This document shows positions 16,979 through 26,932 of a DNA stretch of 64,000 nucleotides, piece by piece; positions within the stretch are counted from its first letter, which is position 1; each line of letters starts with the position of its first letter. The stretch comes from Herbaspirillum rhizosphaerae (lineage in GTDB: Bacteria; Pseudomonadota; Gammaproteobacteria; Burkholderiales; Burkholderiaceae_D). Below the pieces are notes generated by a model. It saw nothing but the letters and a program-made list of their open reading frames with translations. It was not told the DNA's origin and did not search any database. The stretch is from assembly GCF_001189965.1 (NCBI RefSeq), contig NZ_LFLU01000012.1:62001-126000 (forward strand), read 5' to 3'. The translations under genes were made by a program, and so were the position numbers.

Positions 16979-17899
16979 TCATTCTATCGGCAGGAACAGA
17001 TCGAGCATTGCCTCCCTCTCCGGCACGTCCGGGAAAAAGCGCACGCGTTGCACAAACAGCGGGAAATCGCGCAGCTCCTCTCCGCTTTGCGGCAACCATT
17101 GCAGATACAGAAAGCGTGCGGCCTGTTCCAGCATTTCTTCCGGCCCTGTCACACGCAGGACTGCGCAACGGCCTGCCGGAATCCGCTTTTCCACGATGCC
17201 CGCTGCATTCTCTTCGATGGCGCCCGTTGTCGCGGCGCAAATATCCAGGCGAAAATCCTGCGGATCAACGTCAGCGGGGTTGTCATGCAAAATGTTGAAC
17301 GTCGCACTCAGCGAAGGCGGCAAACGCTGCTGCTTGCGCCAGTCGATGAACCGGCGCACGGAATCGCCGATGGTGCGCGGATCGCCCCGATGTTCGAGCG
17401 CGGCGACCCGCGTCTCCTTGAAATCGACCATCCTGACGTCGTCAATGCGGTAAGTATTTTTCATCATGCGGATCCGGCTCTCTCTCAAAGGTTGATAGAT
17501 GGCATGCCAGGGATCCCACTGCGGCTGCTCGCGAAAACCGGACGGCGATTGACCGATTTCTTTTCGAAACGCGCGGGCAAACGATTCCGGTGTTTCATAA
17601 CCGTTGGCCAGCGCAACGTCGATGACTTGATCGCCGCGAAACGCCAGCTGATACGATGCACGCCGCATGCGTCGCAATTGCACATAGCGATAGACGCCGA
17701 CGCCGAACCATCCGGTGAACTGGCGATGAAAGTGAAATTTGGAGAACGACGCCACCTCGCTGAGCCGTTCCACCGACAGATCGCCATCCAGGTGATCGTC
17801 GATATAGTCGAGCACCTTGCAAAACCGGCTGCTGTAACGCTCTGCACTGCCGCTCTCGCGGCTGTCGCTTAATGGTTCGTCCATCTCTTCATTTCTCAT
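16979..17899 (-). CDS. AraC-family regulator with GyrI-like effector domain
   Basis: About 306 residues from the ATG at 17899; an ATG at 17884 is equally possible, and an upstream TTG at 17989 overlapping the LysR stop is unlikely. The AraC helix-turn-helix pair is N-terminal (LDYIDDHLDGDLSVERLSE onward, with a second unit at QVIDVALANGYETPESFARA). The C-terminal half (from about VRMVDFKETRVAALEHRG) is a GyrI/BacT effector-binding fold. This is the Rob/SoxS-like layout that often senses drugs or small hydrophobic compounds. It lies directly downstream of a LysR gene. Confidence 0.87.
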   Translation of the reverse strand: MRNEEMDEPLSDSRESGSAERYSSRFCKVLDYIDDHLDGDLSVERLSEVASFSKFHFHRQFTGWFGVGVYRYVQLRRMRRASYQLAFRGDQVIDVALANGYETPESFARAFRKEIGQSPSGFREQPQWDPWHAIYQPLRESRIRMMKNTYRIDDVRMVDFKETRVAALEHRGDPRTIGDSVRRFIDWRKQQRLPPSLSATFNILHDNPADVDPQDFRLDICAATTGAIEENAAGIVEKRIPAGRCAVLRVTGPEEMLEQAARFLYLQWLPQSGEELRDFPLFVQRVRFFPDVPEREAMLDLFLPIE

Positions 17900-17985
17900 C
17901 TCGTCTCTGTTCAAAACTTGCCCTGGCGATTGAGAGACTATCGACATATGCCGGCGGCGGCCTGACCGATCTTGCTCAATTTTTC

Positions 17986-18948
17986 TCAATTGCGTCCTGC
18001 CCCGAGTTGCTGCCGCGGCGCCGGATCCAGGACGTAGCCGTCTCCTTGCCCAAGCATTTGCGGCACTTCAGCGACCAATGCGTCGATCGCCGTCCGCACC
18101 TTCGATGGCAAATGGCGTGCATGCGGCCAGACGACGTGAATATCGGTCGCAACCAGTTGGTCGGCGCCCATGACCAGCGACAGCCGTTCGTTGTGCAGCT
18201 CGTGCCAGATCATCCAGCACGGCAACCAGGCCAGGCCTGCGCCGGCAACCGTCGCATCGGTGATGGCTTGCAGGTCGTCCAGCAAGAGTCGGCAATCGAC
18301 CTTGATTTCTTCCTTCTGCCCGGAGACGCCTTGCAGTTGCCACGGTGCGACGCGGCCGGCGCTGCTGTAGGCGATACCGGTGTGCCGTGCAAAATCCTCC
18401 CTGTGGCTGGGGAAGCCGTGCCGCGCCAGATAGTCCGGCGACGCGCAGATGCCCATGCGCTGTACGCCGAGTCTGCGTGCGACCAGCTTGCCGGTGTCCG
18501 GCAAGGTGCCGATGCGCACGGCGAGGTCATATCCCTCTTCAAGCAGATCGGCGACGCGATCATTGAACGACATCTCGATCTGCAGCGACGGAAAACGCTG
18601 CATCAGCCGCAACATCACCGGCGCAATGCAGTGCCGTCCAAACAGGACAGGCACGCTGATGCGCAAGCGTCCCGACGGTTCGCGCTTGCCGCCCTCAAAC
18701 GCTTCTTCCGCCGCCTCCAGTTCCGCCAACGCACGCAAGCAACGCTCGTAGTAGATCTGACCGTCTTCCGTCAGGTTGTGCCGCCGTGTGGTGCGCACAA
18801 AAAGCCGCACTCCCAGACGCTGCTCCAGGCGGGCGATGATCTTGCCCACCGCAGAGCGGGTGACGCCCAGACGCTGCGCCGCCAGCGCAAAACTGCCGGC
18901 CTCGGCGACGTCAACGAATACAGAAATGCCATCCAGCCGCTCGTTCAT
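17986..18948 (-). CDS. LysR-family transcriptional regulator
   Basis: 320 residues. The winged helix-turn-helix (MNERLDGISVFVDVAEAGSF, then RLGVTRSAVGKIIARLEQRLG) and the effector domain (GRLRISVPVLFGRHCIAP) match the AaeR/DmlR-like branch. It is divergent from the quinone-oxidoreductase-like gene at 19079 with 130 bp between them, the classic arrangement for a LysR regulator and its target. The following AraC-type gene on the same strand may be co-transcribed. Confidence 0.91.
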   Translation of the reverse strand: MNERLDGISVFVDVAEAGSFALAAQRLGVTRSAVGKIIARLEQRLGVRLFVRTTRRHNLTEDGQIYYERCLRALAELEAAEEAFEGGKREPSGRLRISVPVLFGRHCIAPVMLRLMQRFPSLQIEMSFNDRVADLLEEGYDLAVRIGTLPDTGKLVARRLGVQRMGICASPDYLARHGFPSHREDFARHTGIAYSSAGRVAPWQLQGVSGQKEEIKVDCRLLLDDLQAITDATVAGAGLAWLPCWMIWHELHNERLSLVMGADQLVATDIHVVWPHARHLPSKVRTAIDALVAEVPQMLGQGDGYVLDPAPRQQLGAGRN

Positions 18949-19078
18949 ATTGGTTCCAAATCAGATTCAATGGTGATCATCAGATTACCCAATGGTGCGG
19001 ATAATTCTCTTATATCGTAGCCGTTCGGTGAAAACCTTGCACCGGACTACTTTTATTTCTCCCTGATTGGAAGCCACG

Positions 19079-20098
19079 ATGAAAACCTACCAAATGCGCC
19101 TGGGCGCCGGCGTCTCCGGCCTGACGGCAGCACAGATCGCCACGCCGACACCGCAAGCCCATGAAGTCCTGATCAAGACCCACGCCGCGTCGCTCAATTA
19201 CCGCGACCTGATGTTTGCGCGCGGCAACTACCTCAGCAAAGCCGACCGTCCCCTGGTTGCACTCGGCGACGGCGCAGGGGAAATCGTCGCGGTCGGCGCC
19301 AACGTGACGCGCTTCCGGAACGGCGATCGCGTCACCCACAGCTATTTCCCCAAATGGATCGACGGCGCACCCGATCCTGAAAAAACCTCGCTCTCTTTCG
19401 GCGCCGCCATTGACGGCACGCTGGCCGAATACTTCGTCGCGCCGGAAGACTCACTGGTGACGATTCCCGCGCACTTGTCGTACACGGAGGCGGCAACGCT
19501 ATCCTGCGTCGGCACGACTACATGGAACACCTTGTTCTCAGATGGCGCGCTGTTGCCCGGCGCGACGGTGCTGTTGCTGGGTACCGGCGGCATGTCGGTG
19601 TTTTCGCTCCAGGTGGCGAAAGCGGCCGGCATGCGCGCCATCATCACCTCGTCCAGCGACGAGAAGCTTGAACGCGCCCGTGCACTGGGCGCCGACGCTA
19701 CCGTCAATTACCTCAAGACGCCCGAGTGGCAGGAAGAAGTCTTGCGCCTCACCGACGGCCGCGGCGTCGATCTGACGGTGGAAGTCGGTGGCGAAGGTAC
19801 GCTGGCCCGTTCCCTGCAGGCGACGCGCATGGGCGGCATCGTATCGGTGATCGGCGGCGTCAGCGGATTCGGCGGCACGGTCATCGATCCGCTGGCCGTC
19901 ATCGGCGGCGCGAAACGGCTCCATGGCATTTTTGTCGGCAGCCGCGTCATGCTGGAGGAACTGAATCATTTCGTCTCGGCGACGAAACTGCGCCCGGTCA
20001 TCGACTCCGTCTTCAGCTTCGACGAAGCGCCGCAAGCCTATCGGTATCTGGAATCGGGCAAGCAATTCGGCAAGGTGGTGATTCGCATCGCCGACTGA
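19079..20098 (+). CDS. NAD(P)-dependent alcohol dehydrogenase / quinone reductase, MDR family
   Basis: 339 residues. ATG at 19079 was chosen over an in-frame TTG 12 bp upstream, since AGCCACG gives no better site for the latter. It has the GroES-like N-terminal domain (SLNYRDLMFARGNY, GDGAGEIVAVGANVTRFRNGDRV) and a Rossmann domain with VLLLGTGGMSVFSLQVAKAAG. The structural and catalytic zinc cysteines are missing, so it belongs to the zinc-independent, quinone-oxidoreductase-like MDRs. It is the probable target of the divergent LysR regulator. Confidence 0.91.
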   Translation: MKTYQMRLGAGVSGLTAAQIATPTPQAHEVLIKTHAASLNYRDLMFARGNYLSKADRPLVALGDGAGEIVAVGANVTRFRNGDRVTHSYFPKWIDGAPDPEKTSLSFGAAIDGTLAEYFVAPEDSLVTIPAHLSYTEAATLSCVGTTTWNTLFSDGALLPGATVLLLGTGGMSVFSLQVAKAAGMRAIITSSSDEKLERARALGADATVNYLKTPEWQEEVLRLTDGRGVDLTVEVGGEGTLARSLQATRMGGIVSVIGGVSGFGGTVIDPLAVIGGAKRLHGIFVGSRVMLEELNHFVSATKLRPVIDSVFSFDEAPQAYRYLESGKQFGKVVIRIAD

Positions 20099-20135
20099 GT
20101 CCGGCGCCGGCCAGGCACGCCACGCCGGCGACAGG

Positions 20136-22559
20136 TCAGAACAACTCTTTCTGCCCTGTCACCAGCGCCGCAAAATCATCCTGCAAGAACGGCAGGATGG
20201 CGTCCGCCACCGGTTGCAGCTGGCGCGTGACGTAGTGATCGTAGTCGATCGCCGAACGGCGCGTTTCCAGCGGTTCCGGCCCGGCGGTGGTCATGACGTA
20301 GCTGATCCAGCCGCGGTTCTGGTATTGCAGCGGCCGTCCCTGCTCGCGGTTGAACTCGTCCGCCATGCGCGCCGCCCGCACGTGCGGCGGCACGTTGCGC
20401 TCGTAGGCGTCCAGCGGCCGCCGCAGGCGCTTGCGATACACCAGGGCGTCGTCGCGTTCGCCGCGCAGCGTACTGGCCACATAGTCCCGTACATAGGCCT
20501 GGTAAGGCTCGCGCCGGAAGATGCGCTGATACAGCTCCTGCTGAAACTGCTGCGCCAGCGGGGTCCAGTCGGTGCGCACGGTTTCCAGTCCTTTGTAGAC
20601 CATTTCCTCGCTGCCGTCCGGCTTGACGATCATGCCGGCGTAGCGCTTCTTGCTGCCGAAATCGGTGCCGCGCACGTTGGGCATGAGGAAGCGGCGGTAA
20701 TGCGTTTCGTATTCCAGTTCCAGCGCATTTTCCAGCCCGTATTGCTCCTGCAGGTGAACGCGCCACCAGTCGTTGACGTGCTTCACCAGCGCATTGCCGA
20801 TGGCGTCGGCCTCCTGTTCGCCGTGCGCCGATTTCAACCAGACGAAGGTGGAATCGGTGTCGCCGTAAATCACCTGATAGCCCTGTGCCTCGATCAGCTC
20901 GCGGGTGCGATGCATGATCTCGTGGCCGCGCATGGTGATCGACGACGCCAGCCGCGCATCGAAGAAACGGCAGATGGTGGCGCCGAGCACGCCGTAGAGC
21001 GAGTTCATGATGATCTTCAGCGCCTGCGACAAAGGCTTGTTCTGCTGGCGCTTGGCGACTTCGCGGCCTTGCCAGATCTTGGCGATGATGGCCGGCAGGC
21101 TGTGCTTGGTGCGCGAGAAGCGCGCGCCGCGAAACCCCGGCACGGAATCGGCATCGTCCGGATGCGCCAGCCCCTCGACCAAGCCGACCGGATCGATCAG
21201 GAAGGTGCGGATGATGGACGGATACAGGCTCTTGTAATCCAGCACCAGCACCGAGTCGTACAAGCCCGCCTGCGAATCCATGACGAAGCCGCCCGGGCTG
21301 GACTCCGGCGGCGTGTCGCCCAGGTTCGGCGCGACGAAACCCTGGCGGTGCATATGCGGGATGTACAGATGGCTGAACGCCGCCACCGAGCCGCCGGTGC
21401 GATCGGCCGGCAAGCCGGTCACCGAGGCGCGTTCAAGCATGAAGTCCAGCAACTGCGTCTTGGCAAAAATGCGCGTGACCAGTTCGCAATCTTTGAGGTT
21501 GTAGGTCGCCAGCGCCGGCTTGTCTTCGGCAAAACGGCGGTCGATCTCATCCATACGCTGATAGGCGTTAGTAATCGCCTTGCCCTCGCCGAGCAAGGTC
21601 TGCGCCACCGACTCCAGACTGAAGGAGGGAAAATTCCAGGTCGCCGCACGCAGGGATTCAATGCCGTCGATGATCAGGCGGCCCGCGGCGGAAGCGAAAT
21701 AGTGATTCTCGTTGTAGCCGTGCTCGCGCCACTCCAGCTCGCTGCCGTCGCGGCCGAAGCGCAGCGGCGTCTTGAGGCGCTCGGCATGTTCCCGCAATAC
21801 GCGCAGGTCGAACTGCACCACGTTCCAGCCGATGATGACGTCGGGATCGTGCTGCGCTATCCATTGATTGAGCTTTTCCAGCATCAGCTGGCGGCTGTCG
21901 CAATATTCCATGTCGAAGTCGATGCCCGAGGCGTCGCCGTTCGGCGGGCCGAGCATGTAGACCTGCCGCTGCCCGCAGCCTTCCAGCGCGATCGAGTAGA
22001 GATCGCCGTGCATGGTCGTCTCAATGTCCAGCGACACCAGTTTCAGCTGCGGACGATACCCGGGCGCGGGTTTGAGCTGGACATTGAGCAAGGGCTCATT
22101 GGCGCCGCCAGCTACGCTGCCGGCTACATTGCTGATTGTGCCGCTGAACTGCACCGGCGCCGTGATGAAGCGCTCCATCAGATAACGTTCCGGCGGACGG
22201 ATGTCGGCTTCGTAGATGCTGATGCCGTATTCCCTGAGCAGCTTGTCGATCTTCATCAGCTGCCGATGTTGCTCGCAGTACAAGCCGAGTATCGGCCGAT
22301 GCTGGAAATCCGTCAGCTGCAGCGGCCGCAATTCGTAGTTGCGCTCATTGCGCAAGACCTGTTCGGCCTGCTCGCGCTGCTCCGCCGGGATGAACGCCAC
22401 CGATTTTTGCAGCGGCAAGCGCACCAGCCGCGGCCCCTCGTCCGTCGCCAGCCAGAACTCGACCTCCGTCCCGGCCGGCGTGTCGCGCCAGTGCCGGGTC
22501 AGGAGGAAGCCCTGCGGCAAGCTGGATTTGCTGGATTGATCTGGTGAAGGTTGCAGCAT
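20136..22559 (-). CDS. polB: DNA polymerase II, family B
   Basis: 807 residues, close to the 783 of E. coli Pol II. The 3'-5' exonuclease motifs are intact: SLDIETT (Exo I, residues 176-182), [12 protein letters not shown] (Exo II) and TYNLKDCEL (Exo III). The polymerase motifs follow: [12 protein letters not shown] (motif A, about 440), NSLYGVLG (motif B), and [10 protein letters not shown] (motif C, about 566). The enzyme restarts or bypasses stalled replication and is SOS induced in E. coli. A LexA box was not identified in the 236 bp upstream by eye. Confidence 0.96.
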   Translation of the reverse strand: MLQPSPDQSSKSSLPQGFLLTRHWRDTPAGTEVEFWLATDEGPRLVRLPLQKSVAFIPAEQREQAEQVLRNERNYELRPLQLTDFQHRPILGLYCEQHRQLMKIDKLLREYGISIYEADIRPPERYLMERFITAPVQFSGTISNVAGSVAGGANEPLLNVQLKPAPGYRPQLKLVSLDIETTMHGDLYSIALEGCGQRQVYMLGPPNGDASGIDFDMEYCDSRQLMLEKLNQWIAQHDPDVIIGWNVVQFDLRVLREHAERLKTPLRFGRDGSELEWREHGYNENHYFASAAGRLIIDGIESLRAATWNFPSFSLESVAQTLLGEGKAITNAYQRMDEIDRRFAEDKPALATYNLKDCELVTRIFAKTQLLDFMLERASVTGLPADRTGGSVAAFSHLYIPHMHRQGFVAPNLGDTPPESSPGGFVMDSQAGLYDSVLVLDYKSLYPSIIRTFLIDPVGLVEGLAHPDDADSVPGFRGARFSRTKHSLPAIIAKIWQGREVAKRQQNKPLSQALKIIMNSLYGVLGATICRFFDARLASSITMRGHEIMHRTRELIEAQGYQVIYGDTDSTFVWLKSAHGEQEADAIGNALVKHVNDWWRVHLQEQYGLENALELEYETHYRRFLMPNVRGTDFGSKKRYAGMIVKPDGSEEMVYKGLETVRTDWTPLAQQFQQELYQRIFRREPYQAYVRDYVASTLRGERDDALVYRKRLRRPLDAYERNVPPHVRAARMADEFNREQGRPLQYQNRGWISYVMTTAGPEPLETRRSAIDYDHYVTRQLQPVADAILPFLQDDFAALVTGQKELF

Positions 22560-22795
22560 CGGGTTTTCTTTACGCGCGTCGGACTGCCGGCGCGGAGGTT
22601 CTTTGCATTATTTTACGAAGCCGCAAAGTATAGGTGATTCGCGCCGGATTCACCTGAAGCAGCGCGCCGTACGGCCCATCAAAGCGCGAGAAAACACTGT
22701 TGCGCGCAGGATAAAACGATATTGCGCCCGGTGAAGCGCCGACGTTATATTATTCCCACCACTTCCTGCTTCCGCTCCTGCTTTCTACTGTCGCC

Positions 22796-23335
22796 ATGAT
22801 GAAAACTCCGCCTCTCCGCCTGCTGCTCGGCTTGTCACTCAGCGTGTCATTCATGTTGTCGCTGCCGCTCTCTGCCGCCCATGCGCAAGAAGCCTGCGCC
22901 AGCCCCAACCCGGTGATCGGCGCCATGCAGGCGCAATGGAACAACGCCCGCACCGAAACCGCCGCCGCATTCAGCGACGGCTTCGTGCCTGTCACGCTCG
23001 TGCTGTTGCCGCTGCCTGAAGCCGAAACCAGATACGGCAAGCTGGCGATCAAATCGAAGAAGCCGATGCGCTTCACCAACCGCTATAGCTGGCGCATCGA
23101 GACCGAAGGCGACTACTGGATCGCCGCCGATTCGCCGGCATGGATGGATGTGATCTACGACACCAACGGCAAGGCCGCGCTGGAACCGCTCACCTTCAAT
23201 CACGGGCTGCGCTGCGCCGGGATTCACAAGGCCCTGAAATTCCACCTCCGCGCCGGCGCCTACACCTTGCTGATCGCATCGGAAGACCTGGACAAGGTCA
23301 AGGTTTCCGCCGGACGCGAGGTGCTATCGGAGTAA
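22796..23335 (+). CDS. secreted protein of unknown function
   Basis: 179 residues. A signal peptide of about 30 residues (hydrophobic LLGLSLSVSFMLSLPLSAAHA, cleaved before QEACAS) exports it to the periplasm. The mature region has two cysteines (near residues 34 and 141) that may pair, and a beta-rich pattern (FVPVTLVLLPLPEAETRYGKL, RFTNRYSWRIETEGDYWIAA). Two adjacent ATGs at 22796 and 22799 are possible starts. No family was recognised with confidence. It is divergent from polB and convergent with the MscS gene. Confidence 0.8.
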   Translation: MMKTPPLRLLLGLSLSVSFMLSLPLSAAHAQEACASPNPVIGAMQAQWNNARTETAAAFSDGFVPVTLVLLPLPEAETRYGKLAIKSKKPMRFTNRYSWRIETEGDYWIAADSPAWMDVIYDTNGKAALEPLTFNHGLRCAGIHKALKFHLRAGAYTLLIASEDLDKVKVSAGREVLSE

Positions 23336-23354
23336 GCGCCGCCGGCGTGGCGGA

Positions 23355-24500
23355 TCACGCCTGACGGGGGGCGCCGTCGATGATTTCATCGGCGCGATCG
23401 GCAAGGCTCGCATCGCGACCGGACGTCGCGCCGATCTCCACCGGATCGATGGCGGAGCGCAATCTCGGCAAGGCTTGCGGATAATCGCGCGCGATGAAGC
23501 CGATCATCGATTCACGAATCGCGCAGCGCAAGTCGAACGCGTCGCCCGAACTCTGCGCGCTGACCAGCATGCGAATCTGCATTGCGCGGTCGCTGGCGTC
23601 GGTGATCTGCAAGACGCAGACACGGCCGTCCCATTGCGGCGCCTGCTTGCAGACACGTTCGAATTCGGCGCGCAGCTTGTCGACCGGCAGGCAAAAATCC
23701 AGCCACAGGAAGACCGTGCCGAGGATGGTCGAGGAGGTATGCGTCCAGTTCTCAAACGGGTTTTCGATAAACCACTGCAGCGGTACAATCATGCGCCGCT
23801 CGTCCCAGATCCGCACCACGACAAAGGTGCCGGTGATCTCCTCCACCCTTCCCCATTCGCCGTTGACGATCAGCACATCGTCGAGGCGTATCGGCTGCGA
23901 GAAGGCGATCTGCAAGCCTGCGATGAAATTCCCCAGCACCGGCCGCGCCGCGATACCGGCGACCAGCCCGGCCACACCCGCCGATGCCAGCAGACTCGCG
24001 CCGAACTGGCGCGCGCCCGGCAAGGTCAGCAGCACGAACGACAAGCCCAGCAAGCCAACGATGAAATAGGCGCTGCGCGTCAGCACGCGCGTCTGCGTGA
24101 GGATGCGGCGCGCCTTGAGATTGTCGGCGACATCGTAGGGATTGAGCTGGATCACCGTCGCGCTGACCGACGCGATGCCTTTCATGACGAACCAGGTCAG
24201 CCCCAGGATCAGCCCGACGGTGCACAGGTAGGACAAGGATCGCAAGCCCGGCGTATCGTCAGGCGCTGCAGTCAGCACGACGCGGACGGCAAACAAGGCG
24301 ATACACACCTGGCTGGCGCGAAACGCGATGCGTGTGAGATTGGTGGTGTAAGGCCGGTTGCGCACCAGTTTGCGCAACAACAGGATGCCGATGCTATGCA
24401 AGATCATCGCGATCATGACCGCGACGACGGCAGCGATAGCAACAATCAGCCCCGACTGCAAAGGCCCCGGCTCCACACCGTTCAGAAAAGGCAACTCCAT
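23355..24500 (-). CDS. mechanosensitive ion channel, MscS family
   Basis: 381 residues. ATG at 24498-24500 follows CAGGAG by 6-7 bp; an earlier ATG at 24521 is weaker. About four N-terminal membrane helices are followed by a glycine/alanine-rich pore helix region (FGASLLASAGVAGLVAGIAA) and the beta domain (IRLDDVLIVNGEWGRVEEI with FVVVRIWDERRMIVPLQWFI), the MscS hallmark. It would relieve turgor in the inner membrane. The C-terminal cytoplasmic region is long and ends with an acidic, charged tail. Confidence 0.93.
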   Translation of the reverse strand: MELPFLNGVEPGPLQSGLIVAIAAVVAVMIAMILHSIGILLLRKLVRNRPYTTNLTRIAFRASQVCIALFAVRVVLTAAPDDTPGLRSLSYLCTVGLILGLTWFVMKGIASVSATVIQLNPYDVADNLKARRILTQTRVLTRSAYFIVGLLGLSFVLLTLPGARQFGASLLASAGVAGLVAGIAARPVLGNFIAGLQIAFSQPIRLDDVLIVNGEWGRVEEITGTFVVVRIWDERRMIVPLQWFIENPFENWTHTSSTILGTVFLWLDFCLPVDKLRAEFERVCKQAPQWDGRVCVLQITDASDRAMQIRMLVSAQSSGDAFDLRCAIRESMIGFIARDYPQALPRLRSAIDPVEIGATSGRDASLADRADEIIDGAPRQA

Positions 24501-24608
24501 CGGCAACTCCTGTTTATTCATGTTGTAACAAACAAGATGATTGCCATTGTGGGGCCACAGTTCCCCGGCTTGATTTTTTAACAAGCAACGAATCGCCGCC
24601 GATAGGAC

Positions 24609-24766
24609 TAATTCCGTTCAGTTAAGCTTAAAAATCGCAATTCACCATGACTGTCGTCCTGACGAAAGTCAGGACCCAGTGGCGTATTGACCGTCTTCAC
24701 AACACTGGGTCCCAGCGTTCGCTGGGACGACCGCGTTAGGGAAATGGTCTTAACTGAACGGTATTA
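24609..24766. repeat. long inverted repeat enclosing a REP-like element
   Basis: AATTCCGTTCAGTTAAG at 24610-24626 is matched, with one mismatch, by the complement CTTAACTGAACGGTATT at 24749-24765. The two arms lie about 120 bp apart and flank one copy of the dispersed element at 24653-24731. There is no coding capacity inside. The structure resembles a miniature inverted-repeat element. The same arms are not seen at the other three copies. It fills most of the 353-bp space between the MscS start and the enoyl-CoA hydratase gene. Confidence 0.6.
24653..24731. repeat. dispersed three-arm palindromic element, copy 1
   Basis: A 79-bp element bounded by GTCGTCC and GGACGAC. Internally it holds a perfect hairpin (GTCCTGAC, loop GAAA, GTCAGGAC), a middle pair (ACCCAGTG with CACTGGGT) and a third hairpin (CCCAGC, loop GTTC, GCTGGG). 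Three more copies occur at 26933, 43246 (opposite orientation) and 50882, all between genes. The arrangement is that of a REP/BIME-like intergenic repeat. Confidence 0.8.
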
Positions 24767-24792
24767 CGCCGATAAACCCCGGCGGCAATAAA

Positions 24793-24819
24793 AAAGCCGG
24801 AAGTTTTGCTTCCGGCTTT
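24793..24819 (-). terminator. intrinsic terminator of the acyl-CoA gene pair
   Basis: AAAGCCGGAAG (24793-24803) and CTTCCGGCTTT (24809-24819) form an 11-bp stem with a 5-base loop. Read on the minus strand it is followed by a T-run (complement of 24790-24796). It lies 35 bp after the enoyl-CoA hydratase stop codon. Confidence 0.85.
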
Positions 24820-24853
24820 GCTGCTCCGACGATCTGGCGCGTCGCTTCAGAAC

Positions 24854-25636
24854 TCAGGCATTCTTCCATTCGGCTGCACGCTTTTGCAGGAAGGCATTCA
24901 CACCCTCTTTCTGGTCCTGCGTATCGAACAGATCGATGAACAGTTCGCGCTCGACCGGCAGGGTCGTTGCCAACGGATTGTGGCGCGCACCCTGGATCAG
25001 CTTCTTGCTCGCCGTCACGCTGGACGGACTTTGCTTGTCGACCTGCTTTGCCAGTTCCAGTGCGCGTTGCTTCGCTTGCCCCTGGGCCACGACTTCTTCC
25101 ACCAGCCCGATGCGCAACGCCGTCTCGGCATTGACGCGCTCGCCGCACAGGATCATGCGCTTGGCCCAACCTTCGCCGACCAGCCACGGCAGCAACTGCG
25201 TGCCGCCGGCGCACGGCAGTAAACCGACCGAGGCTTCCGGCAAGGCCATCTGCGCTTGAGTCTCAGCGATGCGGATGTCGCAGGCCAAGGCGCATTCAAG
25301 CCCGCCGCCCATGGCGTAGCCGTTGATGGCGGCAATCGACACGCCGCGAAACTGGCTCAATGTCTCAAATGCTTCGCCGAAACGGCGCGCCATCTCGCGC
25401 GCCACGGCCTTGTCGCCGTCGGCAAACAGTTTCAGGTCGGCGCCGGCGGAGAAAAATTTCTCGCCTTCGCCGGTGACCACCATGCTGTAGATGTTGCGGT
25501 CATTGTTGAGATCGGTGACGAGACGCTTGAGGTCGATCAGACCTTCGCGCGTCCAGGTGTTGGCGGGCGGATTGGCAAGCATGACGACGGCGGTATGGCC
25601 GACAACTTCAAGACGCAAATTGGTATAACTGGTCAT
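24854..25636 (-). CDS. enoyl-CoA hydratase/isomerase family protein
   Basis: 260 residues of the crotonase fold. The oxyanion-hole and catalytic segments are visible: FSAGADLKLFADG, INGYAMGGGLECALACDI with its glutamate, and ALPEASVGLLPCAGGTQLLPWLVG with the second glutamate. Both general acid/base glutamates of hydratases are therefore present. The ATG overlaps the stop of the acyl-CoA dehydrogenase by 4 bp (ATGA), so the two are translationally coupled. Together they can perform the first two steps after acyl-CoA formation in branched-chain amino acid or fatty acid breakdown. Confidence 0.93.
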   Translation of the reverse strand: MTSYTNLRLEVVGHTAVVMLANPPANTWTREGLIDLKRLVTDLNNDRNIYSMVVTGEGEKFFSAGADLKLFADGDKAVAREMARRFGEAFETLSQFRGVSIAAINGYAMGGGLECALACDIRIAETQAQMALPEASVGLLPCAGGTQLLPWLVGEGWAKRMILCGERVNAETALRIGLVEEVVAQGQAKQRALELAKQVDKQSPSSVTASKKLIQGARHNPLATTLPVERELFIDLFDTQDQKEGVNAFLQKRAAEWKNA

Positions 25637-26793
25637 CGAATATCCTCGTTGGATTCGTTGTTGAGCAGATGACGTGCGATGATCACCCGCATGATTTCAT
25701 TGGTGCCTTCCAGGATCTGGTGCACGCGCACGTCGCGGAAATAGCGTTCCAGCGGATACTCGCGGATGTAGCCATAGCCGCCGTGGATTTGCAGCGCCTC
25801 GTTGCAGATCTTGAAGCCGAGATCGGTGGCGAAACGTTTTGCCATCGCGCAGTAGGTGGTGGCGTTGGGCGACTTGGAGTCGAGCTTGACGGCGGCCAGG
25901 CGCACCATCTGGCGTGCGGCGACCAGCTCGGTCTGCATGTCGGCCAGTTTGAATTGCAGCGCCTGGAAGTCGGCGATCGGACGGCCGAACTGCTTGCGCT
26001 CCTTCATGTAGGCATGCGCGGCATCGAGCGCTGCCTGCGCTGCGCCGACCGAACAGGTGGCGATGTTGATGCGGCCGCCGTCGAGTCCCTTCATGGCGAA
26101 CTTGAAGCCTTCGCCCTCTTGTCCCAGCAGATGATTGGCCGGCACCTTGACGTTGTCGAAGCTGATGGTGCGCGTGGGCTGGCTGTTCCACCCCATCTTG
26201 ACTTCTTTCTTGCCGTAGCTGATGCCGGGCGTATTGGCGGGCAAGACCAGCGCCGAAACACCCTTGGCGCCGTCACCGCCGGTGCGCGCCATCACGACCA
26301 GTACGTCAGTCGCACCAGCGCCCGAGATAAAGGCTTTGGAACCATTCACGATGTAATGACCGTCGACCAGCTTGGCGGTGGTCTTGAGCGATGCAGCGTC
26401 GGAACCGGAACCAGGCTCGGTCAGGCAGTAAGAACCGATCTTCTTGCCCACGGCCAGGTCGCCGCACCAGGTCGCCTTGATTTCCGGCGTGGCCCACGAG
26501 GCGATCATCCAGCTCACCATATTGTGAATCGTCAGGAAGGCTGCGGTCGACGGACAGGCATGCGCCAATTCCTCGAACACCACGGTCGCATCGAGACGCG
26601 TCAGGCCGAGACCGCCGACTTCTTCCGGCGTGTACAGGCCGCAGAAGCCGAGCTCGCCGGCCTTGGCGATGACGTCGACGGGAAAATGCGATTCTTCATC
26701 CCATCGCGCCGCATGCGGGGCCATCTCGCCGGCAGCGAAGTCGCGTGCGCTGGCCTGGAAGGCCAGTTGGTCTTCGTTCAGTTCAAAATCCAT
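25633..26793 (-). CDS. acyl-CoA dehydrogenase (isobutyryl-CoA dehydrogenase-like)
   Basis: 386 residues, the usual length of short-chain acyl-CoA dehydrogenases. It has the FAD-binding motif YCLTEPGSGSDAASLKT (about 130), the second signature QIHGGYGYIREYPLERYFRD, and the catalytic glutamate in QILEGTNEIMR near the C-terminus. A TAGGAGACA-like site precedes the ATG at 26793. The sequence look (FAAGEMAPHAARWDEE, MKGLDGGRINIATCSVGAAQ) is that of the isobutyryl-CoA/valine-pathway group, but 2-methylbutyryl- or butyryl-CoA cannot be excluded. Confidence 0.92.
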   Translation of the reverse strand: MDFELNEDQLAFQASARDFAAGEMAPHAARWDEESHFPVDVIAKAGELGFCGLYTPEEVGGLGLTRLDATVVFEELAHACPSTAAFLTIHNMVSWMIASWATPEIKATWCGDLAVGKKIGSYCLTEPGSGSDAASLKTTAKLVDGHYIVNGSKAFISGAGATDVLVVMARTGGDGAKGVSALVLPANTPGISYGKKEVKMGWNSQPTRTISFDNVKVPANHLLGQEGEGFKFAMKGLDGGRINIATCSVGAAQAALDAAHAYMKERKQFGRPIADFQALQFKLADMQTELVAARQMVRLAAVKLDSKSPNATTYCAMAKRFATDLGFKICNEALQIHGGYGYIREYPLERYFRDVRVHQILEGTNEIMRVIIARHLLNNESNEDIR

Positions 26794-26932
26794 GCTTGTC
26801 TCCTGAGATCTGTTTTGTGTTTGGCAAAAGACTAACGCAAAAGCGCGGGTGAAGGTGTCGCCGGGATGACATTGCTTGCCCTCAACAATTGCGGTCTATC
26901 TTGCCACGTTGGGAATAATGGCGTCGTCCTGA

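Noticed and set aside
17900..17989. TTG start overlapping the LysR stop for the AraC gene
   Set aside because: It would give an unstructured basic leader without a ribosome site; an internal ATG near 17899 or 17884 fits the family start better.
20214..22547. 777-codon plus-strand frame over the polB gene
   Set aside because: polB on the other strand has all exonuclease and polymerase motifs; the antisense frame has biased low-complexity composition.
24653..24731. Dispersed element as a tRNA or CRISPR repeat
   Set aside because: The three-arm fold lacks tRNA consensus (no T-loop GTTCGAATC-type motif with 3' acceptor pairing), and copies are kilobases apart without spacers.
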